64,000 bases of DNA from Novosphingobium sp. Gsoil 351 (GTDB lineage Bacteria > Pseudomonadota > Alphaproteobacteria > Sphingomonadales > Sphingomonadaceae), in assembly GCF_009707465.1 (NCBI RefSeq), contig NZ_CP046120.1, forward strand, positions 1,083,501 to 1,147,500. The letters run 5' to 3'. The notes below the pieces were generated by a model. The model had not been told where the DNA came from, made no database searches, and was given only the letters and a program-made list of their open reading frames with translations. Positions 53,962 through 62,181 of this stretch are shown here, piece by piece. How positions within the stretch are numbered: position 1 is the first letter of the stretch; the number at the start of each line of letters is the position of its first letter. The position numbers and the translations under genes were made by a program.

Positions 53962-54081
53962 GACCAATCTCCTCAAGTGCGTCTCCCAATCGAAGACGAA
54001 GCTCTCGGAGGCGGGCGGCGGGGCGGCTGTCAGGGACGCGGCCAGCTTGCTGGTCGCGCCGCGAAGCGGGGCGTGGGGGAA

Positions 54082-54103
54082 CCGATTTGCGATAGCAAAT
54101 TGG
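54082..54103 (+). repeat. Hairpin near the relaxase, candidate nic/oriT or operator
   Basis: CCGATTTGC-GATA-GCAAATTGG: a 9-base stem with one mismatch and a GATA loop, followed by a G-run. It is non-coding, between the 53.6-kb gene and SSB and within 0.85 kb of the relaxase gene. Either a conjugation origin element or a repressor site; not testable by reading. Confidence 0.4.
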
Positions 54104-54225
54104 GGGGGACCGCGCATCCTTGATCAGCCGTCCCGCCGCCCGCCATACTCGGACTCCACCGAGACAGCCCCCTCCCACCCTCGCCCCCTCTGCTCTTCCT
54201 TCCTGCGCTGTCCGGACACAAAAAA

Positions 54226-54249
54226 GCCCCGGCGGCGAACCGCCGGGGC
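54226..54249 (-). terminator. Rho-independent terminator after ssb
   Basis: Perfect 10-bp stem GCCCCGGCGG / CCGCCGGGGC with a CGAA loop. On the minus strand the stem is followed by a T run (complement of A5 at 54221-54225). It ends 18 bases after the ssb stop. Confidence 0.9.
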
Positions 54250-54267
54250 ATCAGGGAGGAGAGGACT

Positions 54268-54675
54268 TTACTCGGCCATCTCGAGTTCGGGATCAATCGG
54301 TTCCTGCGGCTCGCTCTCGGCCTGCTTGGGCCGGTTGAGGAACTGGACGTCGTCGGCGATGATCTCGTAGCCGTAGCGCTCGATGCCGTCTTTGTCCGTC
54401 CACTTGGTGTTGTGGATCCGCCCTCGGACCGAGACCAGCATGCCCTTGGCGGCGTACTGGGCGACGGTTTTGCCCAGCCCGTTGAAGCAGGTGACCCGGT
54501 GCCATTCGGTGTCCTTGACGGTGAAGCCCTGGCTGTCCTTGAAGGTCTTGCCCTCGCCGTCGCGCTTGGGCCGGCTGGTGCCGAGACTGAAGCTGGCGAT
54601 GTCGGTGCCGCCAGTGGTGGTGCGAAGCTCGGGGTCGGCGCCGAGGTTGCCGACGAGCAGAACGATGTTGGTCAT
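54268..54675 (-). CDS. ssb: Single-stranded DNA-binding protein
   Basis: A 135-residue OB-fold SSB: TNIVLLVGNLGADPELRTT, SFSLGTSRPKRDGEGK, EWHRVTCFNGLGKTVAQYAA and KGMLVSVRGRIHNTKWTDKD. It binds ssDNA during replication, repair or conjugation. The C-terminus ends DPELEMAE and lacks the DDDIPF-like tip with terminal phenylalanine that chromosomal SSBs use to recruit partners, so it is likely an accessory plasmid SSB. AGGAG lies seven bases before the ATG; a strong terminator follows. Confidence 0.93.
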   Translation of the reverse strand: MTNIVLLVGNLGADPELRTTTGGTDIASFSLGTSRPKRDGEGKTFKDSQGFTVKDTEWHRVTCFNGLGKTVAQYAAKGMLVSVRGRIHNTKWTDKDGIERYGYEIIADDVQFLNRPKQAESEPQEPIDPELEMAE

Positions 54676-54978
54676 GGGTTTTCTCCTGATCTGTCTTGCG
54701 GGACCATCCCGTTCGACAGCCCAAAGGAGGGCGCGGACACCAGCGGCGGAGCGCACCGCAGGGGCAAAGCCCCAAGGGGAACCCGCGGGCCAAGGCTGGC
54801 GCGGGCAGCCCGTAAGGGCAACACGGGCCGCGGGACCGCCGGGTTGCGCGCCGCCGCGACCGCGCCAGGACGGGGCTGTGAGACGAACGGGTGGACCCCG
54901 ATTCAGCCAGGCCACAGATGATGCCATCACGAGTTCTGCTCGTTCGACCGGCTAGCCGATCTCAAGCACGCCGCCCAG

Positions 54979-55179
54979 GTGGGCAACAGTGACTATCTGT
55001 CTTACGGCATCGAACCCGCCATCGCGCCTACCGAGCGTGCGGGGCAAGCCTTCCAGACACAGGCAGCCAGCGCCATTCTCGACCGAATGCGGGAACGAAT
55101 TACGAGGATCGAAACGGCCCAGCAGAAAGCTGCGTTCAGAGGCCGCCTGGGTCGCTGGCTTAGTCTAGGCGCAGGTTGA
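54979..55179 (+). CDS. Short hypothetical frame or gene fragment
   Basis: 66 residues from a GTG; the frame is open a further 20 codons upstream, so it may be the tail of a longer lost gene. The helical stretch SAILDRMRERITRIETAQQK suggests a coiled coil. No ribosome site or family is recognised. Confidence 0.3.
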   Translation: MGNSDYLSYGIEPAIAPTERAGQAFQTQAASAILDRMRERITRIETAQQKAAFRGRLGRWLSLGAG

Positions 55180-55204
55180 GGACCGGATCGGCTTGGCTCC
55201 GTCG

Positions 55205-55387
55205 TCAGCGGCCCTTCCGTCCTCGGCTTTCCTTAAAGTCCGCAGTGGCCTCCAGATCTCTCGCCAATTGGTCCAGCGCGCGTCGAGCGCCCAGGCGCTC
55301 TAGTGCGTCTCGATGATCCACCGATCGCGGCGGGCTGCTCCTCGCTCGCGCAAGCCTCGCGGCGGCCCTGAGGGTTTCCGAATCCAT
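55205..55387 (-). CDS. Small hypothetical protein
   Basis: 60 residues, arginine- and alanine-rich, helical (LRAAARLARAR, LDQLARDLEATADF). The ATG at 55387 has GGAGG nine bases upstream (an alternative ATG lies at 55396), which is the main support. Function unknown. Confidence 0.45.
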   Translation of the reverse strand: MDSETLRAAARLARARSSPPRSVDHRDALERLGARRALDQLARDLEATADFKESRGRKGR

Positions 55388-55917
55388 CTCGTTCATCCTC
55401 CGATTGTTTGGCTACCGATCTGTACCACTTGCATTCCCAATCGCTCACGATTCGTAGACAGGCTCCTTGATTTTCCATCAAGGGAACCTCGCGTAGACTT
55501 CGCACATTGACCTATTTGCCGCTGCAATCTGCAAATCATGTTCGCAATCGAATGCGCTGCCAGGAGCGGCTGGACCTGATCAGCGGCTCGCCAAGATCGA
55601 GGAGGCACACTGCGGATCCGGACAACCGTGCCGTCGATGCTGTGGCGGAGTGCCTGGTAAAAGTGCACGGCAACAGGAAGCACACGCGTAGAACGTTGGT
55701 AGGCTTTCAGTCGAGTGCATCTCCCGGGCCGGTTTGTAATGTGCAACGATGCCAAGGCCTGACACCCGGCGATCCTTCTATGCGCAACCTGCACCCGACA
55801 CTGAACAGGAGCCCATCTGGGATCGCATGGTCCGTTGATCACGGCGCCCAAGGGTGATGGCCAGAACCACAGGTGTGAAACGTGTGGGAAGAGCGTCCTC
55901 GCCGATGTTGAAATTTT
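55388..55917 (+). other. Roughly 530-bp gap without a recognisable gene
   Basis: Frames on both strands stay open in places but lack ribosome sites, family motifs or consistent codon bias. It ends at the SOS box before the SRAP operon. Confidence 0.35.
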
Positions 55918-55932
55918 GTTCTTTGTATGTTC
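55918..55932 (+). promoter_or_regulatory. LexA-type SOS box before the SRAP operon
   Basis: GTTC-TTTGTAT-GTTC is an exact match to GTTC-N7-GTTC, the established LexA operator of alphaproteobacteria. It ends 10 bases before the first ATG (55943) of an operon that contains an SRAP protein, a family named for its association with SOS genes. LexA would block transcription until DNA damage. Confidence 0.8.
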
Positions 55933-55942
55933 CAACAAAGCC

Positions 55943-56179
55943 ATGACCCGAATCGACCCCGAGAGCCTAGCGACCCACCTTGAGGTCGCTCTCGCCTGCA
56001 GCCCGCCCGCCGCGATTGCTGCGCTCAATCATGCCGATCGCTATCATCGGACGAAGGCCACCCGCTCGCTTGCCCTGTATCTCGCCGAGCGCCTCGGCTG
56101 CTTCGAGGTGACCGCCGGACCGGACCTGGCCGGTGCCCACCCCACCCTGTTCGAAGAGCCTACGCGCTCGGGGCGATGA
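55943..56179 (+). CDS. Hypothetical protein, first gene of the SOS-box operon
   Basis: 78 residues: MTRIDPESLATHLEVALACS and HADRYHRTKATRSLALYLAE are helical with no motif I know. It overlaps the next gene by four bases (ATGA), and sits right behind an SOS box, so a DNA-damage role is suggested by context only. Confidence 0.6.
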   Translation: MTRIDPESLATHLEVALACSPPAAIAALNHADRYHRTKATRSLALYLAERLGCFEVTAGPDLAGAHPTLFEEPTRSGR

Positions 56180-56523
56180 GGCAGCCGCGCTTCGGCTGGG
56201 TTCCGGGCAAGGAGGACTACCGGCCGCTGCGCACGCTGCTCGATTGCGCGCGCTTCAAGCTCAACCTGCGGATGACCTGCCGGGCCTGCGGCCATTCGAG
56301 AGTCGTTGACGCGCCTAGCCTATGGTGGCTGGCCGACCGCAAGGGCTGGGACGACGCGATTCCCGCAATCGCCAAGCGCTGCTATTGCGAACCGTGCTGG
56401 ACAGAGCGACAGGTCAAAGTGCGGGGGCCGGCGATCGTGCAGACCAGCGACGCCGCCGATGACCTTGTGCAGGCGCCCGATGCGCGCGATTGGAAGCGGG
56501 TCGTCAACCGGCACCGGAGCTGA
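56176..56523 (+). CDS. Hypothetical zinc-ribbon-like protein
   Basis: 115 residues with a CxxC-type pair CRAC (about residues 36-39) and a second group CYCEPC (about 74-79), spaced like a zinc ribbon. It lies between the first SOS-operon gene and the SRAP gene (overlap 4 bases, gap 5 bases). DNA binding is plausible but not shown. Confidence 0.65.
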   Translation: MRQPRFGWVPGKEDYRPLRTLLDCARFKLNLRMTCRACGHSRVVDAPSLWWLADRKGWDDAIPAIAKRCYCEPCWTERQVKVRGPAIVQTSDAADDLVQAPDARDWKRVVNRHRS

Positions 56524-56528
56524 CAAGG

Positions 56529-57131
56529 ATGTGCAATCTATACCGCATGACCAAGGGCGCCGATGAGGTCGCCCGGCTATTCAGCGCCGCGGTCGGCCAA
56601 ATCGGCAACGCCGGCGGCGAAGTCTACCCCGGCTACCCCGGTCTGGTCGTGGCGGGGGGTGAATTGCGGTCGATGACGTGGGGATTCCCGCTAGTCATGA
56701 AGGGCAAGAGCGGACAGCCGCTCAAGCCGAGGCCGGTGAACAACGCTCGCGCCGACAAGCTCGACAGCTTCATGTGGCGCTACAGCTTTCAGGAGCGGCG
56801 CTGCCTGATCCCGGTGACGGCATTCGCCGAAGCCGAGGGTCAAAAAGGCCGAATGACCCGCACCTGGTTTAGCCTCCCCGACGAGGAGGTGTTCGCCGCC
56901 GCTGGCATCTGGAAGGATTCGCCCGAGTGGGGCCCGGTCTATTCGATGGTCATGACCGAGGCGTGTATCCACGTCGCCGACGTTCACGATCGGATGCCAG
57001 TGATCGTGAGACGCGACGATTGGCAGGATTGGCTGGACGGTCCGCCCGACAATGCAGAATTGCTCTGCCGCCCATATCCCGACCTGGTGGTGGTCGAACG
57101 AACAAGCGAGTTATGGGCCAAGCGTACGTAA
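56529..57131 (+). CDS. SRAP/HMCES (YedK-like) abasic-site protein
   Basis: A 200-residue SRAP domain. The gene starts ATG-TGC, so Met removal exposes catalytic C2, which crosslinks to abasic sites in single-stranded DNA. Other active-site elements: NNAR (about 71-74), the acidic segment AFAEAEG (E101/E103) and H153 in VHDRMPV. These match the known Cys-Asn-Glu-His set. It is the third gene behind an SOS box, fitting replication-associated DNA repair, and useful to a conjugating element with exposed ssDNA. Confidence 0.92.
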   Translation: MCNLYRMTKGADEVARLFSAAVGQIGNAGGEVYPGYPGLVVAGGELRSMTWGFPLVMKGKSGQPLKPRPVNNARADKLDSFMWRYSFQERRCLIPVTAFAEAEGQKGRMTRTWFSLPDEEVFAAAGIWKDSPEWGPVYSMVMTEACIHVADVHDRMPVIVRRDDWQDWLDGPPDNAELLCRPYPDLVVVERTSELWAKRT

Positions 57132-57260
57132 GCGGTTCGCCTGCACCCATCTCCCAGCGCGTCAAGGCGCCAGCAACACCGCTGCGGGTCTTGCGAATGC
57201 CACGCTGCCCTAGGGTCTGGGTTTGTGCATCGAGCGCGTGAAGCCGACCCAGGCGATAGC

Positions 57261-57629
57261 TCACGCTGTCCCCTCGGTCGTCCACATGCCCAGCGCTTGG
57301 AAAATCTTGCTCGCCGGATCGTCGCCGCCATCATGCATCGCGTTGGCGAGGCCGGCGACGTATTTGGCCCACTTCTCGCTTTCCAGGCGCAGGTCGCGCC
57401 GCGTCTTGAGCGCGCGGTTCGAGACCAGCAGCATCGCCAGGGCCATCGCCACAGCTTTGGTCAGTTCGGCGCGATCGAGGGTGGCGGCGGCGGGAACCGC
57501 CTCGCGGTCGCCGAAGGTGTGGAACGCGGACTGCACGATGATCTGGGCGCGCATGTAGAGCTGCTGCTCGGGCGGCGCATCGGCCGGGATGTCGAAGACA
57601 AATTCCGGAACTTCGATCCCTTTAGACAT
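57261..57629 (-). CDS. Hypothetical protein, second gene of the divergent SOS-box unit
   Basis: 122 residues, starts MSKGIEVPEFVFDIPADAPP; the C-terminal half is helical (ELTKAVAMALAMLLVSNRAL). It overlaps the upstream gene by eight bases, so the two are cotranscribed on the minus strand. No family recognised. Confidence 0.6.
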   Translation of the reverse strand: MSKGIEVPEFVFDIPADAPPEQQLYMRAQIIVQSAFHTFGDREAVPAAATLDRAELTKAVAMALAMLLVSNRALKTRRDLRLESEKWAKYVAGLANAMHDGGDDPASKIFQALGMWTTEGTA

Positions 57630-58053
57630 CGTCGCTCCTCCCTCCCCGGCCGAGCTCAGACCGAGCTCGCTCCAGTTGGTAGTGCGGGCCGGGGCGGACC
57701 GGATCGGCGTAGTAGCCTGGATGTTCGCGTTCGACCTTCTCGGCTTCCAGGATGCGCGAAAGGTAACAAAGCTCCATGCGAACGTGGAGGCGATCTCTGC
57801 CGCCCGCAGCCTGCGCCGCCGCCGCGGATGCCCGATAGCTCACGCCGAGGGCGTCGCGAACGTCTTGGGGAATAGCCTCCGCCTTGCCCCGGCAATCATA
57901 GCCCTCGCACTCCCATTCGGCGGCGAAGACCTTATCGAAGGGCAATCCGCTGCGCTCCAGTTCCAGCCGCGCCGCCACGATGCCCGCGCGCAGCTCGGCT
58001 TCGGTCGCGCCTTCTATCGCCAGGAATATCTCGCCGTCGTCAATGCTGGCCAT
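57622..58053 (-). CDS. Hypothetical protein, first gene of the minus-strand SOS-box unit
   Basis: 143 residues from ATG 58053 (GGAGGCAGACG upstream): MASIDDGEIFLAIEGATEAE, LRAGIVAARLELERSGLPFD, CEGYDCRGKAEAI, and a C-terminal HVRMELCYLSRILEAEKVER helix. Function unknown. An SOS box lies 36 bases upstream. Confidence 0.62.
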   Translation of the reverse strand: MASIDDGEIFLAIEGATEAELRAGIVAARLELERSGLPFDKVFAAEWECEGYDCRGKAEAIPQDVRDALGVSYRASAAAAQAAGGRDRLHVRMELCYLSRILEAEKVEREHPGYYADPVRPGPHYQLERARSELGRGGRSDDV

Positions 58054-58088
58054 CGTCTGCCTCCGAATCGAGCCTCGATCATAGAGCA

Positions 58089-58103
58089 GAACGAACAAGG
58101 AAC
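58089..58103 (-). promoter_or_regulatory. Second LexA-type SOS box
   Basis: The + strand GAAC-GAACAAG-GAAC is GTTC-CTTGTTC-GTTC on the minus strand, an exact GTTC-N7-GTTC. It lies between divergent hypothetical genes (starts 58053 and 58146) and could control both. Confidence 0.7.
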
Positions 58104-58145
58104 AAATCCCTTGCGTCCGCTCGGGCCTCGCGCTCATGAAGGCGC

Positions 58146-58472
58146 ATGGTCAGACGTTCCGAGTCACAGTTCAAAGCCGACGATCGGGCCTATCCGATCC
58201 GGGTCAAGTTCAAGGCTCATATCGGGGGAACGAGGATGCTCGGGTTACCCGAATATCCGGAAACCTGGTTGCGCCGGGAACTGCCCAAGCTGGCATGGTC
58301 CTGGGGACCGGCGCAATCGGTCGGAAGCGCGGCCACCGCCTACTACTTCCGCTCGATCGATGATGCCCAGCGGTTCGTGGCGGCGTTTCCCCAGCTCGAG
58401 CTGGCCGACGCGATCGACGGCCCGGTCTACACCTCGCCGGCCAAAAGTGGGGTTTTCGGTCCTCGTCCTTGA
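58146..58472 (+). CDS. Hypothetical protein
   Basis: 108 residues: AYPIRVKFKAHIGGTRMLGL, YPETWLRRELPKLAWSWGPA and TAYYFRSIDDAQRFVAAFPQ. It looks like a compact alpha/beta protein without a family I recognise. It is divergent from the 57622 unit with an SOS box between. Confidence 0.6.
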   Translation: MVRRSESQFKADDRAYPIRVKFKAHIGGTRMLGLPEYPETWLRRELPKLAWSWGPAQSVGSAATAYYFRSIDDAQRFVAAFPQLELADAIDGPVYTSPAKSGVFGPRP

Positions 58473-58601
58473 GGCATCGCAAGACCAAGAGTATAGTAGC
58501 CGGATCGGCCGGTTTCTTAACTTTCGCTCTTCCGAGACTCTTCCGGATCAAAACAGCGCTGTCAGGGTTCCCCGGGAAGCCCACGCACAAGTTTTGTTTC
58601 A

Positions 58602-59513
58602 ATGCCTACTGTCTCGATCAACCATCTTACCCGCTATCGCTATCGCCAGGACGTTGCGTTCGGGGAGCACCGCATTCTATTGCGGCCACGCGAGAGCTAC
58701 GACCAGCGGCTGCTCTCCGCCGAGCTCGAAATTACCCCCGAGCCCGAAAGCCTGCGCTGGGTCCAGGACGTATTCGGCAATGCCGTGGCCATCGCCAACT
58801 TTTCGACGCTCGCCGATCAGCTCGAGGTCCGCGGCTCGGCTGAGGTCGAGCATTTGCCAATCGGTCCCGAGCAGATCAAAGTCGAGGACTATGCCGAACG
58901 TTTTCCGTTCCATTATTCGGCCGAGGATCTCCCTGACCTCCAGCGCTCGATCGAACGACACTATTCAGACCGGCGGCGCGAGGTCGACGAGTGGGCGCGC
59001 AGGTTTCTTCCCAGCGGAACGCCGATCCGCTCACTCGATCTGCTGCGGGTCATAACCGAGACGATCCACGAGCAATTCGACTACCGCCGGCGTGAGGAGA
59101 AAGGCATTCAGACCCCCACCGAGACGCTGGCCACGCGCTGCGGCACCTGCCGCGATTTTGCGATGCTGATGATCGAGGGGGTGCGCGCGCTGGGGCTCGC
59201 CGCGCGGTTCGTCTCGGGCTATCTCTACGACCCCGACGGGCGCGAGCGGGTCGGCGGGCGTAGTACCCATGCCTGGGTGCGGGTCTTCCTTCCCGGGTCC
59301 GGCTGGATCGAGGTCGATCCGACCAACGGCACCATCGGCAATGAAGGACTGATTCGCGTCGCCGTGGCGCGTGATCCCATTCAAGCGCTGCCGCTTTCGG
59401 GCTTTTGGCGCGGCGCCGCCGACAGCCCGCTCAACATGACGGTCGACGTGCGGATCAAGCGCCTCGATCTTGCCACCCGCCACCCCCGCTTCACCGCGAA
59501 GGAGCCCGCCTGA
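58602..59513 (+). CDS. Transglutaminase-like cysteine peptidase family protein
   Basis: A 303-residue protein with an N-terminal TG-type domain (INHLTRYRYRQDVAFGEHRI, LLRPR) and the catalytic core: C183 in CGTCRDFAML, H223 in STHAWVRVFLPG and D239 in IEVDPTNG. This is a complete Cys-His-Asp triad. Proteins of this kind are predicted proteases or amide-bond enzymes, often paired. The stop overlaps the next gene (TGATG). Confidence 0.9.
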   Translation: MPTVSINHLTRYRYRQDVAFGEHRILLRPRESYDQRLLSAELEITPEPESLRWVQDVFGNAVAIANFSTLADQLEVRGSAEVEHLPIGPEQIKVEDYAERFPFHYSAEDLPDLQRSIERHYSDRRREVDEWARRFLPSGTPIRSLDLLRVITETIHEQFDYRRREEKGIQTPTETLATRCGTCRDFAMLMIEGVRALGLAARFVSGYLYDPDGRERVGGRSTHAWVRVFLPGSGWIEVDPTNGTIGNEGLIRVAVARDPIQALPLSGFWRGAADSPLNMTVDVRIKRLDLATRHPRFTAKEPA

Positions 59514-60388
59514 TGCTGATCCGCACCGGCTTCGACATTGCGTTCGAGACCGACGCCGAGGTGCCGATGATGGCGCTGCTCAATGTCCGCCCCGAACGGC
59601 GCCCGGGCTTGCGCTCGGCCGAGGTGTTCGAAACCGAGCCGAGAGTGCCGGTTCGTCGCTATCTCGATACGTTCGGCAACGTCTGCAGCCGTTTCGTCAT
59701 CCCGCCCGGCGGCATCGCCATTCGCACCGATTTCGTGATCACAGATTCCGGCGAGCACGATCCAGTGGTCCCCGACGCGCCGCAGCACCCGATCGCCGAG
59801 CTGCCCGACGATGCGCTCGTCTACCTGCTCGGATCGCGCTATTGCGAGGTCGACCTGCTCGCCGACGAGGCGTGGAAGATCGCCGGGCATCTGAGCGTTG
59901 GTTGGCAACGGGTCCAGGCGCTGGTCGATGGCGCGCATGAGCGGATCGAGTTCGACTACGCGAAGGCCGATGCGGCGCGAACCGCCGTCTCGGCATTCGA
60001 AGACCGCTTCGGGGTGTGCCGTGATTTCGCCCACCTGGCGATCACACTGTGCCGCGCAGTGAACATTCCCGCACGCTATTGCACCGGCTATCTCGGCGAC
60101 ATCGGGATCGCGCCTATCGACGCGCCGATGGACTTTTCCGCGTGGTTCGAGGCTTACGTTGGTGGGCGCTGGTACGCGTTCGACGCACGCCACAACCGCC
60201 CGCGGATAGCGCGCATCGCCATGGCTTACGGCCGCGATGCTGCGGACGCGGCGATCACCACGGCTTTCGGTCAGGCCAGGCTGGTTCGCTTCGAAGTGCA
60301 CACCGACGAAGTCGCCGAAGTCGATCTGGCGCTTCCACCCGAGGAAACGGCGCTGCCGCAGAAGCCGCTGGTACCGGACGTGGCCTAA
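59513..60388 (+). CDS. Second transglutaminase-like protein, triad histidine replaced
   Basis: A 291-residue paralogue: N-terminal beta domain, then C169 in GVCRDFAHLA and D224 in WYAFDARHN. In the position of the catalytic histidine (HAW in the sister protein) it has serine, S209 in MDFSAWFEAY. It may be inactive, use a different residue, or work as partner of the first protein, with which it is translationally coupled. Confidence 0.85.
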   Translation: MLIRTGFDIAFETDAEVPMMALLNVRPERRPGLRSAEVFETEPRVPVRRYLDTFGNVCSRFVIPPGGIAIRTDFVITDSGEHDPVVPDAPQHPIAELPDDALVYLLGSRYCEVDLLADEAWKIAGHLSVGWQRVQALVDGAHERIEFDYAKADAARTAVSAFEDRFGVCRDFAHLAITLCRAVNIPARYCTGYLGDIGIAPIDAPMDFSAWFEAYVGGRWYAFDARHNRPRIARIAMAYGRDAADAAITTAFGQARLVRFEVHTDEVAEVDLALPPEETALPQKPLVPDVA

Positions 60389-60757
60389 GCCCAAAGACCT
60401 AGGCGCTAGTCCAGCTTAAGCGTGTGACGCATCACTCGACTGAAGGGCTCATTTTTTGGGTCGCTTCTCGCCTTGTGCTCGTTTGGCCATTTATAACATG
60501 CTCGAACCAAATTTCTGGTCGTTCCGCGGTCTCCAAATACCTGTTGAACATGCCGCCCCTTGACTTGATCGTAGTGTCGCCAACGGGGCTGACAGCTGAC
60601 AGTCGGCTTTCAGGCGGCGCGCGGCGCCAAGCGGACATTTGATCCAAGCTGAGCGCCTAAGCGCCGATCACGGATAAGGATCGACTTTCGCAGGCGTGAC
60701 TGACCAATCACCTCGAATATGCGGGGCCGGTCAAACGTCCACATGCTATTGCGAGCC
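60389..60757 (+). other. Gap of about 370 bp without a recognisable gene
   Basis: No ribosome-site-plus-frame combination or known motif. A T6 run at about 60452 follows AAGGGCTC but no strong stem is seen. Confidence 0.35.
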
Positions 60758-61928
60758 ATGGCATCCGACGAACGCTACGAACCACATGACGCCAACGACG
60801 GCGTCCTCGATCTCTTCTTGGACGAATCCGGGTTCACCGGTTCGCGTCTCCCTCGATGCGAACCAACCGGTCTTCGCCTACGCGTCCGTCGCCATCGAGG
60901 AACGACGCGCATGGGAGATACTCGATCGTGCGCGGAAAGATAATCCGGTCCAGATGCCTGAACTGAAAGCGCAGAAGCTGCTGTCGTCCGAGAGGGGCCG
61001 AAGCCTGATCGCTCAAGTTCTTGCCGAGATAGACGGCCTCTATTCCTTCGTCGTCCAAAACAAGCGTGTGGTGCTCTGCGGCAAGCTTTTCGAGTACGTT
61101 TTCGAGCCTGTCTTCCAGTTCTCGCCGGAGCTGCTGTATGAGAAGAACCTCCACCGGTTCGTCGCGATGTACTGTTTCATCAATTCGGTGGATGAGGTCG
61201 GCGAAGAGACCCTCGTGCAGTTCGAGAGCTACATGCGCTCCCTCGAGCCCGGCGACGCCCCCCTACTCTTCGATCCGGATGCATCGGTGCATCTACCGGA
61301 AGACCACCCTCTCAAGCTCGTGCTGCGCTTCGCGAACGGATATCGCGACATAATCGTCGCCGACAACGCTCGGCTGCGAACGACAACGCCCGACGAAGGG
61401 AAGTACGTGCTCGACGTATCAGCGGCGGGGCTATGGAGTCTCCTCAATCATTGGGGGCGACAGAAGCGTCCGTTGCGGGTGGTTTGTGACGACAGCAAGC
61501 CAATCGCGGCATTTCTTCCTTCCCTTATCGACGAGGGCAAGGAGTTCGCGATCCGGAGGGCCGTCGCCTTGGGCGGCTCTCCGGAGCAGTTCGGCTGGGA
61601 TCTGGCCGAACCCGTCGCGTTGACCGATTCCCGCGGCAGCCCAGGTCTGCAGATCGCGGATCTGATTGCGAGTTCCGCGACAAGGGTCGCGAAAGACAGC
61701 GATGAAGATTCCGAGATAGCGAGGGCGCTGGATCGCCACATCCATCCTCACTCAATTGGAACTGATTTGGCACCGGTGCGGCTGGGCACCCGCGAGGCGG
61801 ACGTGAACTGGCTCGTCCTCATGGAATTAGCTGGGCGTGCGGATCGCCAGAACGATCCATGCCTCGGTCTCGAAGCGGTATATGAATACGCGGAAAAGAG
61901 CTGGACGCCCGATCGATTGGGTGGATGA
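60758..61928 (+). CDS. DUF3800 family protein, frameshifted near the start
   Basis: A protein of about 390 residues with DUF3800 features: GVLDLFLDESGFTG (acidic start motif), FVVQNKRVVLCGKLFEYVFE, VVCDDSKPIAAFLPSL and SPGLQIADLIASSATRV near the end, where family members keep a QxADL motif. The first 28 codons are in one frame and the rest in another; removing one base in GGTTCG near 60839-60843 joins them as FTGRVSLDANQPVFAYASVA. DUF3800 proteins are RNase-H-like and often found in mobile or defence regions. ATG 60758 or 60743 is the start. Confidence 0.8.
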
Positions 61929-62181
61929 GGGGGCCGGTAGCAGCGTGGCCGCTTTAGGAACCGAAGTCGTAGTAAGCTGCCAAAACAGGTGGCGAGCTCG
62001 TATGACGGCGGCCGCGTCAGATACTGAACGTATTACGGGGCAAAGGAACTATTCCAACCTCTTGCTTCAATATTCGGTGGATTTTGACCGTTACTCAAGT
62101 GGCAAAATATATAAAAATTTCTGCTTGATTTACTTGGAGACCTTGCCAGCGGCGTCCAGGTCCGCCGGCGATCCCCCTTGT
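61929..62181 (+). other. Convergent gap, AT-rich
   Basis: Between the convergent DUF3800 and large unknown genes. Includes an AT-rich stretch (AAAATATATAAAAATTTC at about 62103). No gene seen. Confidence 0.4.

Noticed and set aside
54905..54945. Third SOS box near the ssb upstream region (GTTCTGCTCGTTC)
   Set aside because: The spacing between GTTC halves is five, not seven, bases.
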